Shown: one piece after another, positions 38,112-46,524 of the stretch
Layout: every line of letters starts with the position of its first letter
Position numbering within the stretch: the stretch's first letter is position 1
NCBI GenBank assembly: GCA_010692425.1
Contig: JAAHHJ010000017.1
Span: forward strand, 90,084-154,083
DNA from: Symploca sp. SIO3C6
GTDB lineage: Bacteria; Cyanobacteriota; Cyanobacteriia; Cyanobacteriales; Coleofasciculaceae
Reading direction: 5' to 3'
DNA length: 64,000 bases
Notes under the pieces: model-generated
The model's input: only the letters and a program-made list of their open reading frames with translations
Told to the model about the DNA's origin: nothing
Database searches by the model: none
Made by a program: the position numbers and the translations under genes

Positions 38112-39386
38112 CTAATGATCGCAGCTGAGCCGATGGCGGAAATAATCACCGTACAATTGACAGCGCAACACCGTAAAATTACCTCGAAGCTTTACTAGTC
38201 CCAAACGTTGTAAATATTTGGCTACCATAGGCTTTAGCTCAACTGGTTTATTTTCTTCTACATATAAGACTTTACAGAAAGCTCTTGTTAAATCTGGGTC
38301 TTGTTCAAGATTTCTCAATTTTTTCCTTAAATGATCGCCATAAAGCCCAGCTTCTGTGGCAGCTTCTGCAAAAACTTGGTCAAGTGTTATCCCCTTGGAT
38401 TCAATGTGACTAAAAGTCAGCTGTACTAGATAGGGATGTCCGGAAACTAGTTCTATTAGCTGATTGATTTGGTCAGTGTTCCAAGTAAGCTGATATTGAC
38501 TTGCCAACTTTTCTACTTGTTCAGAGCTAAAATCGGGTAAGTCAACCACAACTCCCACACCATTAAGGGGTGATGAATTTATATCGAGTGAACGATAAAC
38601 TTCTGTAGAGTGTACAATTATCAGGCGAAGTTTTTGCCAAATACTGCTAGTGCGATCGCCTCTTCTGGCTTGATCATGCCAATTCCGTAGTAATCTACAA
38701 AAGTCGAGGGCAATTTCTGGGTGTTCAAAAACTAGATCAACCTTATCCAAGGCTAGAACTAAAGGAGAAGTGACCTTTGCCAATAAATAGTTCTGAAAGT
38801 AAACTGTGGTGTTATAGTTACAACCTAGTATATCGTCCCAATAATCAGTCAACTGATTGGGCAATCCTAGCTTCTGACTAACTGCAACACAGAACCATTT
38901 TGAGAACCTCTCTAAATCAGTGAAAATCCTACTATCAGCCAGATTAAAGCTTAAAGTCACATTGGTATAGCCCTGTTCTCTAGTATGCTTGAGAACTCTG
39001 CGCATTAACCAGGTTTTGCCCATCTGCTGAGGCGCTTTAATTCGTAACAAGGCTCCTGGTTTCACAATAGCCTCACAACAGTCAGATTCAATGGGAGGGC
39101 GTTCCACATAAAAATCCGATGGGAGGGTAGACTGTGAAGTATCATCAGTCTTAGGGATGATATCTTGCCATTCCAGCCCCAATTTCTCACAAAATTCTAT
39201 AAAATTTAGACGCTCAATGGGTATGCCACTGAAGAATTTGCGAACAGTATCTCTTGAAAGTCCTAATTCTGTGGCAAGAGCTTGCTGACTGGGAAAGGGA
39301 CTTCTACTGAAAGCCAACCTAACTTCTTGTATATTCTCTAGGGAAACTTTTAGCGATCTTCGCGATCGCTGCCTATCACATGACAT
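38112..39386 (-). CDS. AAA-like ATPase with N-terminal helix-turn-helix
   Basis: 424 residues. An N-terminal region (about 15-80) resembles a DNA-binding or interaction helix-turn-helix (ALATELGLSRDTVRKFFSG). The AAA-like domain has Walker A APQQMGKTWL with Lys124 and an altered Walker B, ALDKVD: the residue after the Asp is Lys215, where the partner gene and usual family members have Glu. The codon is AAG at 38744-38742, so one G-to-A change from GAG would explain it. ATP hydrolysis is probably weak. In one operon with the AAA-receptor protein, 25 nt apart; the two may form a hetero-oligomer. Confidence 0.82.
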   Translation of the reverse strand: MSCDRQRSRRSLKVSLENIQEVRLAFSRSPFPSQQALATELGLSRDTVRKFFSGIPIERLNFIEFCEKLGLEWQDIIPKTDDTSQSTLPSDFYVERPPIESDCCEAIVKPGALLRIKAPQQMGKTWLMRRVLKHTREQGYTNVTLSFNLADSRIFTDLERFSKWFCVAVSQKLGLPNQLTDYWDDILGCNYNTTVYFQNYLLAKVTSPLVLALDKVDLVFEHPEIALDFCRLLRNWHDQARRGDRTSSIWQKLRLIIVHSTEVYRSLDINSSPLNGVGVVVDLPDFSSEQVEKLASQYQLTWNTDQINQLIELVSGHPYLVQLTFSHIESKGITLDQVFAEAATEAGLYGDHLRKKLRNLEQDPDLTRAFCKVLYVEENKPVELKPMVAKYLQRLGLVKLRGNFTVLRCQLYGDYFRHRLSCDH

Positions 39387-39565
39387 ACTAAATTCTGGGA
39401 AGGTTTGTTAGGCAATAGCAGTACTTTGCACTGTGCAAGTTATGCAAAAGTCAGTCACAATTTAGCATACCTAACGATTATCTTTAGCATAGCCATTGAT
39501 GATCTTAGCCTAGATGTCAGTCACCACCATGGTTTGATGAAATTGTAGAGTTTAAACCAAACCTG

Positions 39566-39718
39566 ATGGCAAATTTGGAAGAACTGAAAACACTTCTAGA
39601 CATCATTGCGATCTGTGTAGCGTTGGCAGAGTCTCCTTTGGTATTGGCAGTTACTGGTATTGTCGCAATTATCTACCTACTGTTGAAATCGAATTATAAC
39701 AAGGGAAGCCAAGGTTAG
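39566..39718 (+). CDS. Small membrane protein (50 residues)
   Basis: An open frame from ATG 39566 to TAG 39716 encodes MANLEELKTLLDIIAIC... with a hydrophobic helix (LVLAVTGIVAIIYLLL) and a basic end. It lies upstream of, and divergent from, the two-gene AAA operon. No clear ribosome site precedes it. Could be a real one-span peptide; the hydrophobic pattern is better than chance but evidence is limited. Confidence 0.45.
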   Translation: MANLEELKTLLDIIAICVALAESPLVLAVTGIVAIIYLLLKSNYNKGSQG

Positions 39719-39889
39719 CACATTGAAATTGCATCTTTAGTATCAAGGCAAATAGAAAAATGTGGAGATGATGGATAATTAACCATTCGTCTCCTCAACT
39801 CTTGATTCTGAACTTTTTTAAAAACCATCAAAAGTTCAATGCCAGATGCACAAAGGCTTAGCAGTGCCAATAACCATCAACAGAGCAGA

Positions 39890-40228
39890 CTATGGAACCT
39901 CTGTATTATCTGCAATCCACTGCAAATATTCCTCAGAACCTGCCACAATTGGCAGCGCAATAATTTCTGGCACTTCATAAGAGTGCAATTGGTAAATTTT
40001 CTCTTCCAAACTGGGAAACAGAGATAATTCCGTTTTAATCACCATTTGCCATTCTTTATCTTTGTTAATCTCACCTTCCCAGATGTAAATAGAATGTACT
40101 GGCATCAAATTAACGCAAGCAGCCATTTGAGTTTCCACCAAAGCTTGCGCAATCATTTCTCCCTCTTGCTGAGAGGGAACCGTTACCAGTACTATACCGT
40201 AGCCAGCTAAAGAAGTATTTTGAGCCAT
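39890..40228 (-). CDS. cutA: Divalent cation tolerance protein CutA
   Basis: 112 residues, the usual CutA length. Conserved segments: LVTVPSQQEGEMIAQALVET, AACVNLMPVHSIYIWEGEI, and SYEVPEIIALPI. CutA forms a trimer like PII proteins and is linked to copper and other divalent cation tolerance. Upstream gene is on the same strand 47 bp away. Confidence 0.95.
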   Translation of the reverse strand: MAQNTSLAGYGIVLVTVPSQQEGEMIAQALVETQMAACVNLMPVHSIYIWEGEINKDKEWQMVIKTELSLFPSLEEKIYQLHSYEVPEIIALPIVAGSEEYLQWIADNTEVP

Positions 40229-40274
40229 TGCTTATCAATAAAATAGTAGTGGTCAAACCATTAGTTTTATTTGG

Positions 40275-41219
40275 TCATAGAGAATAGATCTGACCATCAA
40301 CCAGTAATCTAGTAATACCTTTAGCTTGTAGATGCTCAGCAGTTTTCTGAAGCATTTGACCATCAGGAACTTTTATAACTCGCTGGGAACGATTGGAAAA
40401 ACGTCTTGCCACTCTGTGATTATCAAAGATTGGCAGTGTCTTTTCATAAAATTCCTGATCAGGAATTTGTCCCAAATCGCTAAACTCTTTGAGTGGTCTA
40501 GCAATCAACTCTGCTGATCTATCTACTACCAAATAGCAGACTTTAGGCAGGGAAGCTTCCGATAAGGGTATAACTTCAATGCTGACACCAGTTTTGGGAA
40601 AAGAAGCCGATATTTTCTGCCGAGTTGGGGAATCTAATTCCTCTTCCTCCCAATCATCATCATCATCTTCATCTAAATCATCTAAATCCTCATCATCTTC
40701 ATCTAAATCTATCAAATCTTCATCCAGCAAACCCTCTAGGTTTGTGGTTGCACTAAATTCAATTTCATCAAAGGCTTCATCCTCTTGTGGTTCAGCAGTA
40801 ATATCAAGTTGCAACTCAGTTTGTATGGCATGTTCCTCATAAACTGGTTTGGAGGGAACAGAAGAACGTCTGCGCCGCCGACGCCCGTCATTGGAATTAG
40901 AGGCTAATTCACTTTCAGATTCTTCAGATTCTACTGCTGGTTGAGCAATTGGAATCGGCAACGATGACTCGGCTTCTGCATCCGTCGGCGGCGGAGCATT
41001 TTCGATAGAATGGGTGCTACTACTGGAAGTGCGACCCAAACGCTTTTGCTGAATAAGCGCTTCGTATTCTGACTCCACAAGGCTGCTTTTGAGAATGCGA
41101 CTAATTGTTGAATTACTGACGCCATAACGCGTAGCCAAAGTTGAAGTTGTCTCTGACTGCTGTCGATACAACTCTAGGATTTCGCTTTTGTCGGCATCAG
41201 AAAGTTTTCTGGGACTCAT
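40275..41219 (-). CDS. Helix-turn-helix protein with acidic middle region
   Basis: 314 residues. An N-terminal transposase-like helix-turn-helix (DADKSEILELYRQQSETTST, TRYGVSNSTISRILK) is followed by an Arg block (RRRRRR), a long Asp/Glu run (about 160-195) and a conserved C-terminal domain of about 110 residues (CYLVVDRSAELIARPLKEF, ITRLLVDGQIYSL). Probably a cyanobacterial DNA-binding regulator rather than a transposase, because no catalytic domain is present. Its ATG overlaps the stop of the membrane protein gene (ATGA), so the two are translationally coupled. Confidence 0.75.
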   Translation of the reverse strand: MSPRKLSDADKSEILELYRQQSETTSTLATRYGVSNSTISRILKSSLVESEYEALIQQKRLGRTSSSSTHSIENAPPPTDAEAESSLPIPIAQPAVESEESESELASNSNDGRRRRRRSSVPSKPVYEEHAIQTELQLDITAEPQEDEAFDEIEFSATTNLEGLLDEDLIDLDEDDEDLDDLDEDDDDDWEEEELDSPTRQKISASFPKTGVSIEVIPLSEASLPKVCYLVVDRSAELIARPLKEFSDLGQIPDQEFYEKTLPIFDNHRVARRFSNRSQRVIKVPDGQMLQKTAEHLQAKGITRLLVDGQIYSL

Positions 41220-42304
41220 GCTAATTCTTTGGTCCGTCTGCGTGAACCACGGCGGGAGCGACTAGATACTTCATATTCGAGGGCGGCTCCTATAGCAAAG
41301 AGCACTCCACTAAAAACAAAAGACACTTCTAGTAAACCCCCGCTTTCGTATTCTACAGCTCTAGCTTCAGCATATTTAAACCACATATCCCCAATGTACA
41401 GGGAAAAAGTAGCAGCAGCTATCATACGCCAAGATTGGGAGAAACGTCCACCCCAAAAAGCTAATAACAAAGCTGAAGCAATAATCAGGAGAAAGACATC
41501 ACCGATAATTAAGAAGAAATTCAATGGTTCAGAAAGTGGGTGGAGAGCTTCGTCGAGAGAAACTGCCCAATCAGGTGGCTGCTTGTGGGTAGTTTCAAGT
41601 GATACTGGCTTTGTTAGCGGCTCTTTAGAAGTCGTCAACATTGTTGTCGAAGTACTCTCTTGCTCTACAAGTATTGTTGAGGAAGTAGAGTTTTGCCCCT
41701 GATTATTACCAGACTCTGATAATTCAGTAGCAACGGGTTCAGTAGCGATGTTTAATGACTCTGAAGCATTAGGTGTGGCAATGGCTAACCAGATTGCTAG
41801 AGCAATCCCCATTGCCGCAATTGCCGCCACAGTTAACCACTGCCAAACTTCTAAATTTAAGCGTCGGGGAATCACAGCTAATACCATACCCCAACTGAGA
41901 AACACATAGAAACAGATATAAAATAAATCTGCAGGGGATACATCAGGTTCAAGACCAAAGTAAAGCTCCCACCAACCAAACAGTAACCCCCCAATAAGCC
42001 AGCACAGCATTGCTAGCCCAATCCCTAGCCACACATTTGTTCCACTAGCAATCTGAGGGCTGCGCCAATTTCGGTAACAAAGAAAAGCCGCTAACAGGAA
42101 TGGCGGCAGTTCTAGAACATATGTACCAAACAAATACCAAAAAGGTTTTTCTTCTCCAGGGGCAGTCACACCAAACAGTAGGAAAAACAATAAAGATATT
42201 ACTGCCCAAGCAATTCCTGCATAGATGACATTCTGACCGTTGAAAAAGGACCCAATAGTAGATGAATTGTCTACAGAGCTGCTCATAAGACTTTTTTGCC
42301 CCAT
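41216..42304 (-). CDS. Multi-pass membrane protein
   Basis: 362 residues with about eight hydrophobic helices (for example AGIAWAVISLLFFLLFGVTA and GIGLAMLCWLIGGLLFGWW), and a Ser/Thr-rich loop near 195-245 that probably faces one side. No catalytic motif is seen. Similar helix patterns occur at the start of some membrane-anchored signalling proteins. The end overlaps the helix-turn-helix gene by 4 nt, so both products may act together, but no function can be given. Confidence 0.7.
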   Translation of the reverse strand: MGQKSLMSSSVDNSSTIGSFFNGQNVIYAGIAWAVISLLFFLLFGVTAPGEEKPFWYLFGTYVLELPPFLLAAFLCYRNWRSPQIASGTNVWLGIGLAMLCWLIGGLLFGWWELYFGLEPDVSPADLFYICFYVFLSWGMVLAVIPRRLNLEVWQWLTVAAIAAMGIALAIWLAIATPNASESLNIATEPVATELSESGNNQGQNSTSSTILVEQESTSTTMLTTSKEPLTKPVSLETTHKQPPDWAVSLDEALHPLSEPLNFFLIIGDVFLLIIASALLLAFWGGRFSQSWRMIAAATFSLYIGDMWFKYAEARAVEYESGGLLEVSFVFSGVLFAIGAALEYEVSSRSRRGSRRRTKELA

Positions 42305-42408
42305 GCTTTTTTATAGGCTACCAATTACTGATCGCTTTGAGGTTTAAATTGTTAACTTAAACAACCTCAACCAGATATGATCTGGTCTGGCGCACAGAGT
42401 ATCCCATC

Positions 42409-43068
42409 TCATTGCCATAGCTGACCAAGTGCAGATTGGTTGAGCCAATCAATAAACTGATTTTGGTCATTTGCTGGCATGTCTTGCAAAATATCCCTCA
42501 CTCCTTGAGCAAAATTAGTATTGCCAAAATATTCTTTACCCAAGCGATAGAGTTCTTGCAAGAGAGTGATGAGATGGTGTTCTTCCCAAGCTGGAACTGA
42601 AGAATTGCTAAGTGGGTCTACATTTAACCAGTGTTTCACCGCCTTGGGGGAATCAGCTTGAGGGAATTTCAATTTTTCAAAGAGATTGGTGATATCTTTT
42701 TGAAATAAACCAGCTTGCCTGCCTCCCAAGAGGTCTTCAACATCTATGTAGACTGCTTGGAGTACTAAAATACAGGCTTTGGTGTAGGTTGAAACTGCTG
42801 AGTTAGAACTCTCTTCAGCCCTCAGTTGTTCTAAACTAACTTTTCCCCAAATACTAAAGCGGTCTGTCTCTTCTAACAAGACACAAGCTTTACCACGATG
42901 ATCAGTAAGTTCCCGCCAGAAGGCTTTAGCTTCTTCCTGCTGATGGTCACTAAAGACGCTAATCAAGCGAAAGCTTTGACCCTGATAGGTAAGAATTGGG
43001 ATATTTTGCTTGCGCTTCGGGTGCTGAATGCTAGATATTTCAACATCCTGCCTTTTCAGAATAAACAT
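42409..43068 (-). CDS. Conserved cyanobacterial protein, Npun_F0813-like
   Basis: About 219 residues from the preferred ATG 43068 (MFILKRQDVEISS); an upstream start at 43119 would add 17 residues. The sequence has blocks I recall from a conserved cyanobacterial family of unknown function (PILTYQGQSFRLISVF, DHRGKACVLLEETDRFSIWG). Mostly alpha/beta, soluble, no catalytic motif. Followed by no close gene on its strand. Confidence 0.65.
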   Translation of the reverse strand: MFILKRQDVEISSIQHPKRKQNIPILTYQGQSFRLISVFSDHQQEEAKAFWRELTDHRGKACVLLEETDRFSIWGKVSLEQLRAEESSNSAVSTYTKACILVLQAVYIDVEDLLGGRQAGLFQKDITNLFEKLKFPQADSPKAVKHWLNVDPLSNSSVPAWEEHHLITLLQELYRLGKEYFGNTNFAQGVRDILQDMPANDQNQFIDWLNQSALGQLWQ

Positions 43069-43119
43069 GGCACTGGCAAATAACTCCTGATCAGGTTGGG
43101 GGTTGCTGTAATAGCACAA

Positions 43120-43471
43120 CAGCCTTGTGTTTCTACTCCCTCAGACTTGTAGCAAGGTTCTACCATAACGCTAACAGTAGCAAGCACCTACTGAATGCAA
43201 GCTCCTGATCATGGTTTATAGTTTACCTTGAACCTCAAGTGTCTTGAATATTGGCAATTACCGTCTAAATTGTTGATAAGTTTGACTTGCCTACTGATAT
43301 CAAACACCGATAAAATACTTAATGGCATCAAAACGCTCCCTCAAAAAAACAATCATACTCTTAGTGCTTGAGTGAATCTACTAAGAAGTAAATTTTAGTG
43401 GATAGGAGAATTCTATGCTACTGCGTAATTCCCAAGTACTTCGTTGAGGTTGATTATAGCTAGCTAGTCAT
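43120..43471. other. Spacer upstream of tRNA-Arg
   Basis: AT-rich, no gene seen. Should contain the tRNA promoter; no box was assigned. Confidence 0.5.
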
Positions 43472-43544
43472 GCCCTCGTAGCTCAGGGGATAGAGCAAGG
43501 GATTTCTAATCCCTTGGCCGTAGGTTCGAATCCTACCGAGGGCA
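43472..43544 (+). tRNA. tRNA-Arg (anticodon TCT)
   Basis: Full cloverleaf: acceptor GCCCTCG/CGAGGGC, D-arm GCTC...GAGC, anticodon arm AGGGA-TTTCTAA-TCCCT with TCT in the loop, T-arm GTAGG-TTCGAAT-CCTAC, discriminator A. CCA is not encoded. Confidence 0.96.
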
Positions 43545-43605
43545 TCAAATTCAGCTTTGCCGCTAGCTCTTGGGGCTAGTCGCATTATAAAAAAGCCCAA
43601 AAAGT

Positions 43606-43642
43606 AGCTGCCCCGTTTATAAGAAAAAGGGCAGCTTTTTTA
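43606..43642 (+). terminator. Rho-independent terminator after tRNA-Arg
   Basis: AGCTGCCC (43606-43613) pairs with GGGCAGCT (43629-43636) and a T-run follows. It may also serve cysH on the other strand, whose gene ends nearby. Confidence 0.85.
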
Positions 43643-43667
43643 TTTTCAGATGGAGAGGATTTCACTT

Positions 43668-44411
43668 TTAGATATGGAGACCACATTCAGTTTTATTGGA
43701 GCCCCGCCAGCGCCCAGCACGTTCATCTTCACCTAAAGCTACTCTGGTGGTCAGGGGTTGATCACCAATGCTGGTATAGCCTTGATCGTAGAGGGGATTG
43801 TAAATAACTCCATGTTTATGGATGTAAGCCCAAGTCTGCTTGTAAGTCCACTTAGCCATGGGATTGACTTTAATACGTCCATTGTGGTCAACTTCAAATA
43901 CCTGCATTTGGGATCGAGTTACAGCTTGATCGCGGCGACGACCAGTAATCCAGGCAACTGTCTCTAGTTCTGCTAAAGCTCTTTGCAGCGGCTCCACCTT
44001 AGTTAAGTAATGAAATTTATTAACATCACTATGCCACAAGGCTACTCCGTGTTTGAGAGCAAAATCTTTTCTCGAATCAGCACTTTGAGTCTTATAAATT
44101 CTCAAATCCGGGTTGTAGAATTCTTGGACTCTAGCCAACAGTTCTAAGGTTTCGGGAAAATGGTGCAGCGTGTCAGTAAAAATTATCGGTACAGGTGGAT
44201 TCGGTTTGAGGTCACGGTAGAGAATATCTGTAATTGTTAAGCCGCTAATGCTCAAGGCAGTAGTTTGCACTAAACCAGTAGGAATATTCTCCAAGCACCA
44301 TGCCAGGATTTCTCTGGGATGGGCAGCATTATATCTGTGATTGAGCTCATCCAGGTCAAAAATAGTAGATTGCACCGCAGATTGCACTGGTGATTGGCTC
44401 GTGGTGATCAT
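43668..44411 (-). CDS. cysH: Phosphoadenylyl-sulfate reductase
   Basis: About 247 residues from the preferred ATG 44411; 44477 gives an unusual hydrophobic extension. Reduces PAPS to sulfite with thioredoxin in sulfate assimilation. Core motifs: ALSISGLTITDILYRD (phosphate-binding loop), ITGRRRDQAVTRSQM, and the redox Cys in KTECGLHI at the C-terminus. The CC...C cluster motif of APS reductases is absent, so it is the PAPS type without an iron-sulfur cluster. Monocistronic. Confidence 0.92.
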   Translation of the reverse strand: MITTSQSPVQSAVQSTIFDLDELNHRYNAAHPREILAWCLENIPTGLVQTTALSISGLTITDILYRDLKPNPPVPIIFTDTLHHFPETLELLARVQEFYNPDLRIYKTQSADSRKDFALKHGVALWHSDVNKFHYLTKVEPLQRALAELETVAWITGRRRDQAVTRSQMQVFEVDHNGRIKVNPMAKWTYKQTWAYIHKHGVIYNPLYDQGYTSIGDQPLTTRVALGEDERAGRWRGSNKTECGLHI

Positions 44412-44604
44412 AATCGCTGTTGTGTTCAGATGTGTCCTGATGTTGAATAAGATTAATCTTAACTCGTAAAGACACATAACCCGACCGGATAACCGTATAT
44501 TTCTTAAGGAAGTATTCTCACCTTCTGTGTAGAGGCGTTGAAGGGAGATGGGAGACAGGGAAATTGGCGAAATTGTTTAAAATATGAGCTTTCTTAGGTG
44601 AACC

Positions 44605-44883
44605 ATGCCCAATCAACAGTTGATAAAATTAATTCTTTACAGCAAGCCAGGCTGCCATCTGTGTGAAGGACTACAAGAAAAGTTAGAACAAATTTCTGGC
44701 TTGGACTTAGAACTGGAGGTGCGAGATATTAATAGTCGTGAGGATTGGTTTAGAGCCTATCAATATGAAGTGCCAGTACTTTACCGAGAGCGAGACGGTA
44801 GAGAAGAAATGCTGCCTCGCCCTTCTCCTCGTACTACAGTAAGGCAGTTGGAGAAAATGTTAAAAAAATATTTTGGTGAATGA
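44605..44883 (+). CDS. Glutaredoxin-like (DUF836-type) protein
   Basis: 92 residues with a thioredoxin fold and active-site CHLCEGL near residue 16, and a cis-Pro region YQYEVPVLY. Probably a dithiol-disulfide oxidoreductase. The stop overlaps murE (ATGA), so the two are co-translated; a link between redox state and wall synthesis is only suggested by the overlap. Confidence 0.85.
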   Translation: MPNQQLIKLILYSKPGCHLCEGLQEKLEQISGLDLELEVRDINSREDWFRAYQYEVPVLYRERDGREEMLPRPSPRTTVRQLEKMLKKYFGE

Positions 44884-46418
44884 TGGGTCAAATGAAGCTG
44901 CGCGAGTTATTGGAGAAGATTCCTAACATTGTGCAAATACCCAACCATAGCGCTCTTGATGCTGAAGTGAAGGGGCTTTCAACTAATTCCCACGCCTGCA
45001 AGGAAGGAGAGCTATTTATTGGTATGCCGGGAACACGGGTAGATGGTGGTGAGTTTTGGGAAAGTGCAATTTCCTCAGGTGCAATAGCTGCTCTGATTTC
45101 CTCCCTGGCTGCCCAAAAACATCCCCCTCTGGGTAGAGAAGGAAGCGAAGATTTTCCCTGTCTAATTACGGCAGATGATCTGGTCACAGCCTGTGCAGAA
45201 GCAGCTGCTGCATTCTACAGCTATCCGGCACAGCAGTTGCAACTAATTGGTGTTACTGGCACCAATGGCAAAACTACAACCAGCCACTTGATTGAATTTT
45301 TGCTTAATCATATAGGTGTAGGAAATGCCAAGTCTTCCTCTACAGCACTTTTAGGAACTCTTTACACCCGTTGGCCTGGTTTTGAGCAAACAGCAGTTCA
45401 TACTACGCCCTTTGCCGTAGAACTGCAAAAACAACTGAAGATGGCAGTGGATGCCGGGTGTAATCTGGGTGTAATGGAAGTTAGTTCCCATGCCTTAGCC
45501 CAAGGTAGAGTACTCGGCTGTCCATTTGAGGTGGCTGTATTTACTAACCTCACTCAAGATCATTTAGACTTTCACCGCGACATGGAAGATTACTTTGCAG
45601 CGAAAGCACTTCTGTTTGGTGGTGATTATCTCCAAGGTCAAGCGGTCATTAATGTGGATGATCCCTATGGAAAGCGGTTAATTGGGCAACTTAATCGAGA
45701 GCAAGTTTGGTGCTATTCTACAAAAAATGCTTCAGCTCATTTGTGGACAAGTGACCTGCACTATGAGCCAATGGGAGTTAGCGGCAGGCTACACACAACT
45801 CAAGGTGAAATTCCCTTTAGTTCCCCATTAGTAGGTCAATTCAATTTGTCTAATTTGTTAGCAGCTGTAGGCACAGTTTTACATCTGGGTTTAGATTTAG
45901 AGTCAGTGGTGGCAGCACTACCTCAATTTCCCGGTGTTCCGGGAAGGATGGAGAGGGTGCAAATTCGACCACAACAGGATATTAGTGTGATTGTAGATTA
46001 TGCTCACACCCCTGATAGTTTGGAGAATTTACTCAGGGCAGCGCGACCATTTATTCAAGGTAAGATGATTTGTGTGTTTGGTTGCGGTGGCGATCGCGAC
46101 CGCACTAAGCGTCCTCAAATGGGTAAAATCGCAGCTGAATTGTCTGATTTGGCAGTGGTGACTTCGGATAACCCCCGTACAGAAAACCCCCAACAGATTT
46201 TACAAGATATTTTAGAGGGCATCCCTACTTCCATAAAACCATTGGTAATATGCGATCGCGCCAGTGCAATTGAAGCCGCCATTGTGCAAGCTCAACCTGG
46301 AGACGGTGTTCTGATTGCTGGCAAAGGTCACGAAGACTATCAAATTCTAGGTACTGAAAAAATCCACTTTGATGACCGAGAACAAGCACGAGAGGCTCTA
46401 CTGAGACGAGAAGGCTAA
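44880..46418 (+). CDS. murE: UDP-MurNAc-tripeptide synthetase
   Basis: 512 residues. Mur ligase with ATP-binding VTGTNGKTTTSHLIEF, CGGDRDRTKRP and the DNPRTE motif that marks addition of meso-diaminopimelate. Adds DAP to UDP-MurNAc-Ala-Glu in the cytoplasm. Two ATGs at 44880 and 44883 overlap the previous stop; the conserved part starts at MKLRELL a few codons later, so the exact start is uncertain. An extra loop QKHPPLGREGSEDF near residue 80 is not typical. Full length otherwise. Confidence 0.95.
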   Translation: MMGQMKLRELLEKIPNIVQIPNHSALDAEVKGLSTNSHACKEGELFIGMPGTRVDGGEFWESAISSGAIAALISSLAAQKHPPLGREGSEDFPCLITADDLVTACAEAAAAFYSYPAQQLQLIGVTGTNGKTTTSHLIEFLLNHIGVGNAKSSSTALLGTLYTRWPGFEQTAVHTTPFAVELQKQLKMAVDAGCNLGVMEVSSHALAQGRVLGCPFEVAVFTNLTQDHLDFHRDMEDYFAAKALLFGGDYLQGQAVINVDDPYGKRLIGQLNREQVWCYSTKNASAHLWTSDLHYEPMGVSGRLHTTQGEIPFSSPLVGQFNLSNLLAAVGTVLHLGLDLESVVAALPQFPGVPGRMERVQIRPQQDISVIVDYAHTPDSLENLLRAARPFIQGKMICVFGCGGDRDRTKRPQMGKIAAELSDLAVVTSDNPRTENPQQILQDILEGIPTSIKPLVICDRASAIEAAIVQAQPGDGVLIAGKGHEDYQILGTEKIHFDDREQAREALLRREG

Positions 46419-46524
46419 AGGTTTTTTGCAATTATGGTGGAAAGCTATAACGTTAGAGATAGGAAGCATGGTTTTAAATTTAAACCTGCTACTTGCTAAT
46501 CGGCAACCTGCGAACCTCTGACCA

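Noticed and set aside
40579..40842. Ser-rich open frame opposite the HTH/acidic gene
   Set aside because: It is the reverse reading of Asp/Glu codons (GAT/GAA) and not a gene.
40275..41219. Transposase
   Set aside because: Only the helix-turn-helix resembles one; no DDE or other catalytic domain is present.
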